From: DATBGZ01 sp036557785
GTDB lineage: Bacteria > Actinomycetota > Actinomycetes > Mycobacteriales > Micromonosporaceae
Direction: 5' to 3'
Assembly (NCBI GenBank): GCA_036557785.1
Contig: DATBGZ010000015.1
Coordinates: forward strand, 124,001 to 188,000
Length of the DNA stretch: 64,000 nt
Below the pieces are notes generated by a model that saw only the letters and a list, made by a program, of their open reading frames with translations, ran no database searches and was not told the origin of the DNA. Below, piece by piece: positions 1 to 7,339 of this stretch; position 1 is the first letter of the stretch, and each line of letters begins with the position of its first letter. The translations under genes and the position numbers were made by a program.

Positions 1-61
1 GCTCCGGACTCTATCCGCGCCCGCCGACAAACCCCGCAGGCCGCGCCCGGGTCGTTCGGGT

Positions 62-670
62 TCAGCTGCTCGCGGTGGTGCCGGCGCCGGGCAGGGTCTC
101 GGAAATGATCTTCTCGGCGACCTGCTTCATGGTCATCCGGTTGTCCATGGCGGCGCGCTGGATCCACTTGAAGGCGTCCGGCTCGGTCATCGTGAACGCC
201 GTCATGAGCATGCCCTTGGCCCGCTCGATGAGCTTGCGGGTCTCCAACCGATCACTGAGGCTGGCCACCTCGGCCTCGAGCGCCCGCATCTCGGCGAATC
301 GGGATAGCGCGATCTCGATGGCCGGGACGAGGTCGCTCCGCTGGAAGGGTTTGACCAGGTACGCCATCGCGCCGGCGGAGCGAGCCTGCTCCACGAGCTC
401 GCGCTGGGAGAACGCGGTCAGGATGACGACGGGGGCGATCCGGTCGATGGCGATCTTCTCGGCCGCCGCGATGCCATCCATGATCGGCATCTTGATGTCG
501 AAGATGCACAGGTCGGGCTTGAGGTCCTGGGCCAGCTTCACTGCCGCCTCACCGTCAGCGGCCTCGCCGCAGACCTCGTAGCCCTCCTCCACGAGCATCT
601 CGCGCAGATCCAGCCTGATCAGAGCCTCGTCCTCGGCGATGAGGACCCGGTGGCTGCGCCCCTCGGTCAC
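62..670 (-). CDS. pdtaR: ANTAR-domain response regulator (PdtaR-like)
   Basis: Two-component response regulator with an RNA-binding output domain, 202 aa. The receiver domain spans about residues 7-125: acidic pocket IAEDE at 11-15, phospho-acceptor Asp58 in CIFDIKMP, and the conserved lysine in LVKPF. A C-terminal ANTAR helix bundle (about 140-195, ERAKGMLM then AFKWIQRAAMDN) normally binds paired-hexaloop RNA to antiterminate transcription. I chose the GTG at 670 because GAGGGG lies six bases upstream; the frame stays open to 805, but that extension lacks receiver-family sequence. No histidine kinase is adjacent, as is usual for PdtaR orthologues, whose partner PdtaS is encoded elsewhere. 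Function is from family knowledge; the RNA targets are unknown. Confidence 0.93.
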   Translation of the reverse strand: MTEGRSHRVLIAEDEALIRLDLREMLVEEGYEVCGEAADGEAAVKLAQDLKPDLCIFDIKMPIMDGIAAAEKIAIDRIAPVVILTAFSQRELVEQARSAGAMAYLVKPFQRSDLVPAIEIALSRFAEMRALEAEVASLSDRLETRKLIERAKGMLMTAFTMTEPDAFKWIQRAAMDNRMTMKQVAEKIISETLPGAGTTASS

Positions 671-851
671 GGTCAACCCCTCAAGCTGTTCTGGTGCGGG
701 CGTCTTCGGCCCTTCGTACCCGGCGCGCAGCGGCGAGTGGCTCGGGGCGTGCGCGCCCTCGCCGGTCGCGGTCGGCGCGAGCATTAGCGTAGCGGGTACC
801 CTCATGGGTGCCGCGCGACCATGTCGACGTCACCGAGTCGACCGTGGCGGC

Positions 852-925
852 GTCCCGGTAGGCCAATCGGCAGAGCCACGGAGCTCAAACCTCCGACAGT
901 GTGGGTTCGAGTCCCACCCGGGGCA
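852..925 (+). tRNA. tRNA with CAA anticodon and short (class I) variable loop
   Basis: A full cloverleaf can be drawn. Acceptor stem 852-858 pairs with 918-924 (one G:U), the D arm starts at 861 with the conserved GG in its loop, and the anticodon stem CGGAG/CTCCG (879-883/891-895) encloses the loop CTCAAAC, giving anticodon CAA (886-888). The variable loop is only five bases (896-900). The T arm is GTGGG/CCCAC with loop TTCGAGT, and the discriminator base is A925. CCA is not encoded. CAA would read the leucine codon UUG, but bacterial leucine tRNAs normally have a long variable arm, so the amino acid identity is uncertain. Confidence 0.88.
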
Positions 926-1074
926 CCCCGCCCGGGGCGCGACCAGACACCCGGCGCAGCCACCGCCAGCGGCCGAAGGTATCGACGTTCGTCGTGAGCC
1001 GGGGCCCGCTGCGCGCAACCTCACGTGCCGCGACCCTGGCTGTCGCCAGGCACCGAACGCTACCGTTTCGCGCC

Positions 1075-2853
1075 ATGTGGGGACGATGGGCCCTCTCGGC
1101 GATGGCGACCGGCATGCGCACGGCTGCCTCGCTGCGCGCGGGCGTGCTCACCCGGCCCCAGGAGGTGCGGCGGGCGTTGACCGTCGCGGACGTGCTTCCC
1201 GCACCCGCGAGCGTGCTGGCCCTGCCCGGCGTCGCATTCACGATCCCCGACGGCGTGAGGATCGTCACCACGGACGAGCCGCAGGCCGTACGGGTCGGCG
1301 CCCACCTGGCCACGCTGATCGGCGGCTCGGCACCACGCCCCGGCGACCAGCGACCCCCGGGAGGCATCGCGCTGCTCGTCGACGCCGCGTACGAGCCGGA
1401 GGAGTACGCGCTGGACATCGACCGCGACGGCGTGAGCATCCGCGCCAGCGGCGCTGCCGGCCTGTTCTGGGGCGTACAGACGCTGCGGCAGCTCCTGCCC
1501 GTGCGCGGGCCGCTCGTCGTGCCCGGCGTACGGATCGCCGACCGGCCCCGGTTCGGCTACCGCGGCGTGATGCTCGACGTCGCGCGGCACTTCTTCGATG
1601 TCGCCACGGTGCAGCGGATCATCGACCTCGCGAGCAGGTACAAGCTGAACCACCTGCACCTGCACCTCTCCGACGATCAGGGCTGGCGGATCGCCATCGA
1701 CAGTTGGCCGCGGCTGGCCACCCATGCCGGCGCTACCGAGGTGGGCGGCGGTCGGGGCGGCTACTACACGCCCCGCGACTACGCGCAGATCGTGGCCTAC
1801 GCCCAGGAGCGATTCATGACCGTGGTCCCGGAGATCGACCTGCCGGGGCACACGAATGCCGCGCTCGCCGCCTACCCGGAGTTGGCCTACGACTGTGTGG
1901 TGCCCCGGCGTTACACCGGCACCACGGTCGGCTGGAGCGCGCTGTGCCCCGGCCGCGAGCTGACGGCCAAATTCCTCACCGATGTCCTGGGCGAGGTCGC
2001 GGCCATGACGCCGGGGCCCTACCTTCACGTCGGCGGCGATGAGGCCCTGACGATGTCGGCGCATGACTACGCCACGATCGTGGCGCAGGCACAGCAGATC
2101 GTCGCCGCCCATGGCAAGGTCCCCGTCGGCTGGCACGAGCTCGCCGGCGCGCCGCTCGGATCGACGACCGTGCTGCAGTTCTGGGGCGTCACGCCGTGGG
2201 CCCGAAGGGTCGCCGAGGCGACGAAGGCCGGTCATCGCGTGATCATGTCTCCGGCCGACCGCACCTATCTCGACCAGCGACACAACCTGGCCAGCCGAGT
2301 CGGCCGGACCTGGGCCGGACCGATCAGCGCCGAGCGGGCGTACGCGTGGGATCCGGCACGCTATCTCGCCGGGGTCCCGGAGTCGGCCATCCTCGGCGTC
2401 GAGGCTCCCTTGTGGACGGAGAAGGTGAGCACGGTCAACCAGATCGAATACCTGATGTTCCCCCGGCTCGCCTCGATCGCCGAGATCGGATGGTCGCCGC
2501 TGGCCACGCACGACTGGTCGGCCTTTCGCCACCGCCTCGGCGCGCAGGCGCCTGCCTGGGAGGCGCTGGGCGTCCACTTCGCGCGCGTGCCCGGCGTGCC
2601 CTGGGTGGCGTCACCCTCGGCGCCGGCGCTCGTCCGCCAGCGGCCGGGACGGCGCTCACCGGAGGTGGCCGGACCAAGCTCAGATACCGATCAGGCTGCC
2701 GACCACGTGCCAGACGAGGTAGTAGGCGAGGCGGAACGCCAGCGGGGCAAGGAACCCGTACCGCCAGAAGAGACCGGCCTCACCGAGGTTGACGCCGTAC
2801 ATCGCCAGTCCCACGACCAGCATCAGGACCGGGTGCCCGGCGAGCAGGCCTAG
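1075..2853 (+). CDS. Beta-N-acetylhexosaminidase (GH20)
   Basis: Glycoside hydrolase family 20 enzyme, 592 aa, that removes terminal N-acetylglucosamine or N-acetylgalactosamine from chitin or glycan fragments. A GH20 N-terminal domain (about 40-155) precedes the TIM barrel. Visible barrel motifs are GYRGVMLDVARHFF, HLHLSDDQGWR, EIDLPGH and the catalytic Asp-Glu pair in HVGGDEAL (about residue 320), which works by substrate-assisted catalysis through the acetamido group. The ATG at 1075 is preferred; the frame runs upstream into the tRNA. No clear signal peptide is seen, so it may be cytoplasmic. The family-like sequence ends near base 2620. The last 80 or so residues are low-complexity and overlap the convergent membrane gene by 174 bp, which suggests a lost stop codon. 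Confidence 0.9.
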   Translation: MWGRWALSAMATGMRTAASLRAGVLTRPQEVRRALTVADVLPAPASVLALPGVAFTIPDGVRIVTTDEPQAVRVGAHLATLIGGSAPRPGDQRPPGGIALLVDAAYEPEEYALDIDRDGVSIRASGAAGLFWGVQTLRQLLPVRGPLVVPGVRIADRPRFGYRGVMLDVARHFFDVATVQRIIDLASRYKLNHLHLHLSDDQGWRIAIDSWPRLATHAGATEVGGGRGGYYTPRDYAQIVAYAQERFMTVVPEIDLPGHTNAALAAYPELAYDCVVPRRYTGTTVGWSALCPGRELTAKFLTDVLGEVAAMTPGPYLHVGGDEALTMSAHDYATIVAQAQQIVAAHGKVPVGWHELAGAPLGSTTVLQFWGVTPWARRVAEATKAGHRVIMSPADRTYLDQRHNLASRVGRTWAGPISAERAYAWDPARYLAGVPESAILGVEAPLWTEKVSTVNQIEYLMFPRLASIAEIGWSPLATHDWSAFRHRLGAQAPAWEALGVHFARVPGVPWVASPSAPALVRQRPGRRSPEVAGPSSDTDQAADHVPDEVVGEAERQRGKEPVPPEETGLTEVDAVHRQSHDQHQDRVPGEQA

Positions 2854-3438
2854 CTGCCCGGCCGGTTCGAGCGCGGATGTCAGGACCGCCAGAATCCAGA
2901 ACACCGTGGCATGCCCGCGTCCGCGCAGGATGACCTGCGCGGTCAGCCACAGCAGCAGCGTGATGGGGATCAACCGGAAGAGCGACTCCACGACGATCGC
3001 CCCGCTGGAGTAGAACGCGAGCGATTCGGGAAACGAGACGTTGATCGATGTTACCTTCGCCGCCTCCGCCACGATCCGGGCGTACCCGGTGACCGCTTGA
3101 AAGGCGAGGTTGACCACGCCGAGTCCGAGCCCGATGGTGGCGGGAAACAGCAGCCACCGGCGCGGCGAGATGCTCGGTTCCCAGAGCCGGTGCAGCCCCG
3201 CCCGCGGCCCGAGCCAGACACTGCATCCGCCCGCCAGCGCGAGGAAGCCGATCACCGGCCAGCTCAGGGCCGCCGCCTGTGACGGCGCGCTCGCGTCAAC
3301 GGACGCGCGGTCAAGGAGGATCTTGGCTAGGACAAGGTAGACCACAATGGCGAGGTAGACCAGAAGGGACCGGCGCACGCTGGCCGGCTCGCCGAGGCGA
3401 CGTTCGCCGGTCACCCGATCTCTATCCACTGTGGACAC
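2680..3438 (-). CDS. Multi-pass membrane protein, possibly CPBP-like
   Basis: 252 aa with about six to seven hydrophobic helices after a charged N-terminus. A segment ESLFR and a later WH within a helix (YYLVWHVV) loosely resemble the E-x-x-x-R and histidine motifs of CPBP/Abi intramembrane proteases, but the usual double glutamate is missing, so proteolysis is doubtful. It stands alone on its strand, and its 3' end overlaps the tail of the GH20 gene. I cannot assign a function. Confidence 0.7.
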   Translation of the reverse strand: MSTVDRDRVTGERRLGEPASVRRSLLVYLAIVVYLVLAKILLDRASVDASAPSQAAALSWPVIGFLALAGGCSVWLGPRAGLHRLWEPSISPRRWLLFPATIGLGLGVVNLAFQAVTGYARIVAEAAKVTSINVSFPESLAFYSSGAIVVESLFRLIPITLLLWLTAQVILRGRGHATVFWILAVLTSALEPAGQLGLLAGHPVLMLVVGLAMYGVNLGEAGLFWRYGFLAPLAFRLAYYLVWHVVGSLIGI

Positions 3439-3585
3439 GATGGCCTCCTGGGCCCGCTCGTCGGTTCCCGGGCTCCAGCCTGGGCCGGTCTCCCGACGCC
3501 GGCATCGGCCGCCGGAGTCATTCCGGTGCCCTCCGCAGTGGCGAGCAGGCTCCTCCTGCGGGAGGAGGGCGGGGCCGCTGCCGGC

Positions 3586-4269
3586 CTACCCGTGCGGGCG
3601 GACCAATCCCGTTTCGTACGCCATGACCACCGCCTGGACCCGGTCGCGCAGCCCCAGCTTGGCCAGCACGTGACCCACGTGGGTCTTGACCGTGGTCTCG
3701 CTCACCGACAGGGTCGCGGCGATCTCGCCGTTGGACAGCCCGTGGGCCATCTGCACCAGCACCTCCCGCTCCCGGTCGGTCAACTGGTCGAGGCCCCGGG
3801 GCGCGGCGGCGTCGGGGTCGGGCAGCGCACTGGCGAACCGGTCGAGCAACCGCCGCAGGATCCGCGGAGCGACCACGGCGTCGCCGCCAGCCACGGTTCG
3901 GATCGCGGCGACAAGGTCCTCGGCCGGCACATCCTTGGCCAGGAACCCGCTGGCCCCGGCCCGCAGCGCGCCGACCACGTACTCGTCGAGGTCGAACGTG
4001 GTCAGCACCAGCACGCGGACGGGCAGCCGCGCGGCCACGATGGCCCTCGTCGCCGCTACCCCGTCCATGCCCGGCATGCGGATATCCATCAGGACGACAT
4101 CGGGCAGGAGCCGGCGGGCGAGGTCCAGGGCCTGCACACCGTCCCCGGCCTCGCCGACGACGTCCAGGTCGGGCTCCGCGCTCAACACCATCCGGAACCC
4201 GGTCCGCAGCAGTGGCTGATCGTCAGCGAGCAGGAGGCGAATGGGGGCGCTCGGCAAGGTCTGGGTCAC
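3586..4269 (-). CDS. NarL/LuxR-type response regulator
   Basis: DNA-binding response regulator, 227 aa. Receiver domain at about residues 9-125 with acidic pair LADDQ and phospho-acceptor Asp62 in VVLMDIRMP; C-terminal LuxR helix-turn-helix with LTDREREVL and ATLSVSETTVKTHV. The GTG start at 4269 overlaps the stop of the upstream sensor kinase gene by four bases (GTGA), so the pair is translationally coupled. The longer open frame to 4488 is only the kinase gene read in another frame. It is presumably phosphorylated by that kinase. Targets are unknown. Confidence 0.95.
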   Translation of the reverse strand: MTQTLPSAPIRLLLADDQPLLRTGFRMVLSAEPDLDVVGEAGDGVQALDLARRLLPDVVLMDIRMPGMDGVAATRAIVAARLPVRVLVLTTFDLDEYVVGALRAGASGFLAKDVPAEDLVAAIRTVAGGDAVVAPRILRRLLDRFASALPDPDAAAPRGLDQLTDREREVLVQMAHGLSNGEIAATLSVSETTVKTHVGHVLAKLGLRDRVQAVVMAYETGLVRPHG

Positions 4270-5492
4270 CCAGCCCCCCGTGCCCCGGCCGGCTGAACCG
4301 GCACGGCATCCGGCTGCTCCATAGGAATCCTTGCGTAGACCCGGAATCCGCCGCCCAGCCGCGGTCCGGTGTGCAGGATGCCGCCATAGAGCGCCACCCT
4401 CTCCCGCATGCCGAGCAGGCCGTGCCCCACGTGCCGGAGTCCGCCCGCTGGACCCCGACCGGTGTCGAACACCTCCAGCTCCAGCCACTCCGGGCCGATC
4501 TCGAGCCGGACCGCAGCCGCCGCCTCGCCCGCGTGCTTGAGCGTGTTCGTCAGTGCTTCCTGCACGATCCGGTGAATGGTCAGCGCCACGCCCGAATCGA
4601 GCCGGGCGGTCTCGCCGCTCACCTGAAGCGTCACCGGCAGCCCTGCCTCCCGAACCTGCTCGACCACGGTGTCGATGCCGGCGAGGCCCGGCTGCGGCGC
4701 GAGCTGCGCCTCCTCGTGCTCGGCGTCGGTCCGCAGCACCGACAGCAGCGCGCGCATCTCCCGCAGCGTGGCCCGGCCGGTCTGCTCGATCGTGCGCAGT
4801 GCCTCATCGGCCGAGGCCGGCTGCCGGGGGAGAACCCGCCGGGCACCGGTGGCCAGCACGCCCATCACGCTCACGTGGTGTGCCACCACGTCGTGCAGCT
4901 CCCGGGCGATGCGACGCCGCTCATCCGCCACGGCCTGCTGGGCCAGAATCTGCTGGTTCTCCTCCGCTGCCCTGGCCCTCGCCTCGAGCGAGGCGGTGTA
5001 GGCGCGGCGGTTGTGAACGCTGCGGCCGACGAAGAAGCTGGCCGCGCACGTCGCGCCCGTAGTGAGCATCAGGTAGGCCACCGGTACGCCATCCGGATTG
5101 AGCTCCGGCGGGATGGCGACCGTGGTCAGCAGCGGCGTCCACAGGAGACCTGCCGCCAACACGGCGCGGCGGGTCGGCAGGTAGGCCGCGACACTGTAGG
5201 TGACCATCATGTAGGAGAGCACGAGCCCGGTGCCGGAGTAGCGCGTGCTCGCGGAGACGGCGAAGGCGGCCATGGTCAACCCGACCGCCAGCCATGGACT
5301 CACCCGCCGGAACGTCACGGGCAGCGCGAACGCGGCGCTGAGGGCCAGCACGCTCCACCAGGCCTGCGGCCACCGCTGATGCGGTATGACGGCGAACTCC
5401 AGTACGGCCACCAGGGCCGCGGTCGCCGCATCGACCACGACCGGTGCCGGATGCCGCCACCGGGTCCACCAGATCGTCGACACGCGCGCCAT
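4266..5492 (-). CDS. NarL-family sensor histidine kinase
   Basis: Membrane sensor kinase, 408 aa. Four to five hydrophobic helices occupy residues 20-160 with almost no extracellular loop, followed by a short coiled coil and a HisKA_3 dimerisation domain with the phospho-accepting His200 in ARELHDVVAHH. A C-terminal HATPase domain shows EALTN (N box) and DTGRG (G box). It phosphorylates the regulator encoded next, with which it shares four bases. The lack of a sensor loop points to intramembrane or cell-envelope sensing, as in LiaS/DesK types. A TAGCGT hexamer ends six bases before the ATG, so the transcript may be leaderless. Confidence 0.94.
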   Translation of the reverse strand: MARVSTIWWTRWRHPAPVVVDAATAALVAVLEFAVIPHQRWPQAWWSVLALSAAFALPVTFRRVSPWLAVGLTMAAFAVSASTRYSGTGLVLSYMMVTYSVAAYLPTRRAVLAAGLLWTPLLTTVAIPPELNPDGVPVAYLMLTTGATCAASFFVGRSVHNRRAYTASLEARARAAEENQQILAQQAVADERRRIARELHDVVAHHVSVMGVLATGARRVLPRQPASADEALRTIEQTGRATLREMRALLSVLRTDAEHEEAQLAPQPGLAGIDTVVEQVREAGLPVTLQVSGETARLDSGVALTIHRIVQEALTNTLKHAGEAAAAVRLEIGPEWLELEVFDTGRGPAGGLRHVGHGLLGMRERVALYGGILHTGPRLGGGFRVYARIPMEQPDAVPVQPAGARGAG

Positions 5493-5610
5493 GACACGAC
5501 GCTAGCCGGACATCGGCACCAGCCGTCATCACGCAGGTCGAGACTCGTCTCCTCCTCAAGGACGACGCGCCTGTTAGCACCATCACGATGCCGGCGCCAG
5601 TGGTGGGGAG

Positions 5611-6531
5611 TTGAGACCAGACCACCGCGCGTTGGTCCAGGACATGCGAACCGCACGGTCTGCGCAACCGCGCCGATGGCGCTGGTTGATCGCGTGCGTC
5701 GTCGTGACGCTCGTGCTCGCCACCGTTGCCTGGACCGCGTGGGCTCGAGGTCTGCGGCCGGGGCTTGCCGCCGCGAACCCGACCGCCACCGCGGGCGGCG
5801 CAACCGGGCCCGGCCAGGCCGCGGCGCTGGCGGCGCTACACGATCTGGCCACCGAGAATCCGGGCGTCGACTTCGGGGTAGCCGTCGTCGACCACCGCAG
5901 CGGCCGGACGTACCAGTACCGCGCGCAGGACCGGTTCTACACCGCCAGCATCGTCAAGGTCGAGATCCTCTCCGAGCTGCTGGTGCAGCTGCGGCAGGAG
6001 GGCCGCCAGCTCAGTGCCGAGCAGCAGGAGCTCGCCACCGCGATGATCGAGCACAGCGACAACGACGCGGCGACCAGCCTCTGGTCGACGATCGGCCGAG
6101 ATCACGGCCTCGCCGCCGCGGACGCGATGTTCCGGCTCACCAACACCGTACCGAGCGCCGAGTCCTGGGGATCGACCACCACGACTGCCGGCGACCAGGT
6201 CGCGATGCTGGACGCCATCGCCGATCCGGCCGGCCCGCTCGGGGCCGACAACCAGGCCGTACTGCGACTCATGGCCGGCGTCGCCGACGACCAGACCTGG
6301 GGGGTGTCCGCGGCGGCCCACAGCGGCGAGACCGTCGAGCTCAAGAACGGCTGGGTCAGCCGTCACAGCGACGGCGGCGCCTGGACCATCAACAGCATCG
6401 GCCGGATCACCGGTCCCAACACCGACCTCACGATCGCGGTCCTCAGCAATGGCCACGCGACGTACCGCGCCGGGGTCACTCTGGTCGAGCGTGTGGCCAC
6501 GCTCACCCGCACCTCGATCGAGGCCGCCTAG
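5611..6531 (+). CDS. Class A beta-lactamase-fold serine hydrolase
   Basis: 306 aa with one N-terminal membrane helix (about 25-46), so anchored with the enzyme domain outside. The three serine-hydrolase boxes of class A beta-lactamases are present: S113-x-x-K116 (TASIVK), S149-D-N (EHSDND), and K-N-G near residue 245 (ELKNGW). The omega-loop glutamate needed for efficient deacylation in true class A enzymes is not obvious, so a peptidoglycan or penicillin-binding role is as likely as resistance. Start is uncertain: TTG at 5611 directly follows GGGGAG; ATG at 5644 is the alternative. Confidence 0.85.
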   Translation: MRPDHRALVQDMRTARSAQPRRWRWLIACVVVTLVLATVAWTAWARGLRPGLAAANPTATAGGATGPGQAAALAALHDLATENPGVDFGVAVVDHRSGRTYQYRAQDRFYTASIVKVEILSELLVQLRQEGRQLSAEQQELATAMIEHSDNDAATSLWSTIGRDHGLAAADAMFRLTNTVPSAESWGSTTTTAGDQVAMLDAIADPAGPLGADNQAVLRLMAGVADDQTWGVSAAAHSGETVELKNGWVSRHSDGGAWTINSIGRITGPNTDLTIAVLSNGHATYRAGVTLVERVATLTRTSIEAA

Positions 6532-6576
6532 CGGCGCCGCACCCCGGTGAGCTGGGTAGCGCTGGCTTCTCCCCGC

Positions 6577-6631
6577 CGCACCACCGCAACACAGCGACCT
6601 TGGTGGATGATCACTGTGTTGCGGTGGTGCG
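6577..6631. terminator. 18-bp perfect inverted repeat, likely terminator
   Basis: Arms at 6577-6594 and 6614-6631 are exact reverse complements, with a 19-base loop. They lie 45 bases after the serine hydrolase stop. There is no T-tract, as is common in actinomycete terminators. The remainder of the 307-base gap (6532-6838) shows nothing else apart from the downstream ribosome site. Confidence 0.7.
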
Positions 6632-6838
6632 CAAGGAGAGCAAGAGGGCCACCCAGCTCACACGCCACCCGGCCACCGCCCGGGTCGGATACGCACCGTC
6701 GCAGTACGTACGTTCGGGCCCGCCCAACATCCGGATCCGTCCGGGCGGCGGCCGGCGCGCCGGTAGCGTGGCCCGCAGAAGCCGGCCGTCGTCAGCAGGC
6801 GGCGGCGGGCGAGAGCGGAGAAACGGAGGATCGCGACG

Positions 6839-7273
6839 ATGATGCTGACCTCGTCCTCGTTCGAGGACAAGCAGGAGATCCCCCGCAGGCACGGCAAAAA
6901 GGCAGGCAACGTCTCACCCGCCCTGTCGTGGGACGATCCCCCGCCTGGCACGCGCTCCTTCGCGCTCGTGATGGTCGATCGACACCCGGTCGCGCAGGAC
7001 TACGTGCACTGGCTCGTGACCGACATCGGCGCGGACACGATGGTGCTCCCCGAGGGGGCCGCCGACGGCGCGATGCCGGCCGGGTCGTCCGAGGTGAGCC
7101 CGTACGCCGGTCCGCTACCGCCCTCGGGCACGCACGACTACGAGGTCACCGTGTACGCGCTGGACACGGACCATGTCGAGGTGCCCCGCGGGGCGTCGTT
7201 CCAGCAGTTCGTCGCGGCCGTCGAGCCATACACGCTCGACGTGGCGACGATGCTCGGCAGCTTCACGGCCTAG
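6839..7273 (+). CDS. YbhB/YbcL-family (PEBP-like) protein
   Basis: 144 aa cytoplasmic protein of the phosphatidylethanolamine-binding / Raf-kinase-inhibitor fold. Visible family signatures are the N-terminal S-P-x-L-x-W segment (NVSPALSW), the D-P/P-G-T region that lines the ligand pocket, and the HWLVTDI strand. ACGGAGGA at 6823-6830 gives a good ribosome site for the ATG at 6839 or 6842. The ligand and role of bacterial members are largely unknown. It converges on the glucosidase gene, separated by a duplicated hairpin. Confidence 0.9.
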   Translation: MMLTSSSFEDKQEIPRRHGKKAGNVSPALSWDDPPPGTRSFALVMVDRHPVAQDYVHWLVTDIGADTMVLPEGAADGAMPAGSSEVSPYAGPLPPSGTHDYEVTVYALDTDHVEVPRGASFQQFVAAVEPYTLDVATMLGSFTA

Positions 7274-7339
7274 CGCCACGCGGCAAACTCCGCCGCGGGC
7301 CACGCGCATCGTGCGCCACGCGGCAAACTCTGCCGCGGG
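7273..7339. terminator. Tandem duplicated terminator hairpin
   Basis: Two near-identical 27-base copies (7273-7299 and 7313-7339; one mismatch), each able to fold as GCGGC(A)/(T)GCCGC with a short A-rich loop. They fill the gap between two convergent genes, so they probably terminate both. Confidence 0.75.

Noticed and set aside
852..925. bldA (rare leucine TTA tRNA)
   Set aside because: The anticodon is CAA, not UAA, and the variable arm is short.
639..2042. Open frame across the tRNA and GH20 gene
   Set aside because: Runs through the tRNA and out of frame with clear GH20 sequence.
4212..6842. 876-codon open plus-strand frame
   Set aside because: Antisense to the two-component genes and out of frame with the serine hydrolase; arginine/proline-rich with no recognisable domain.
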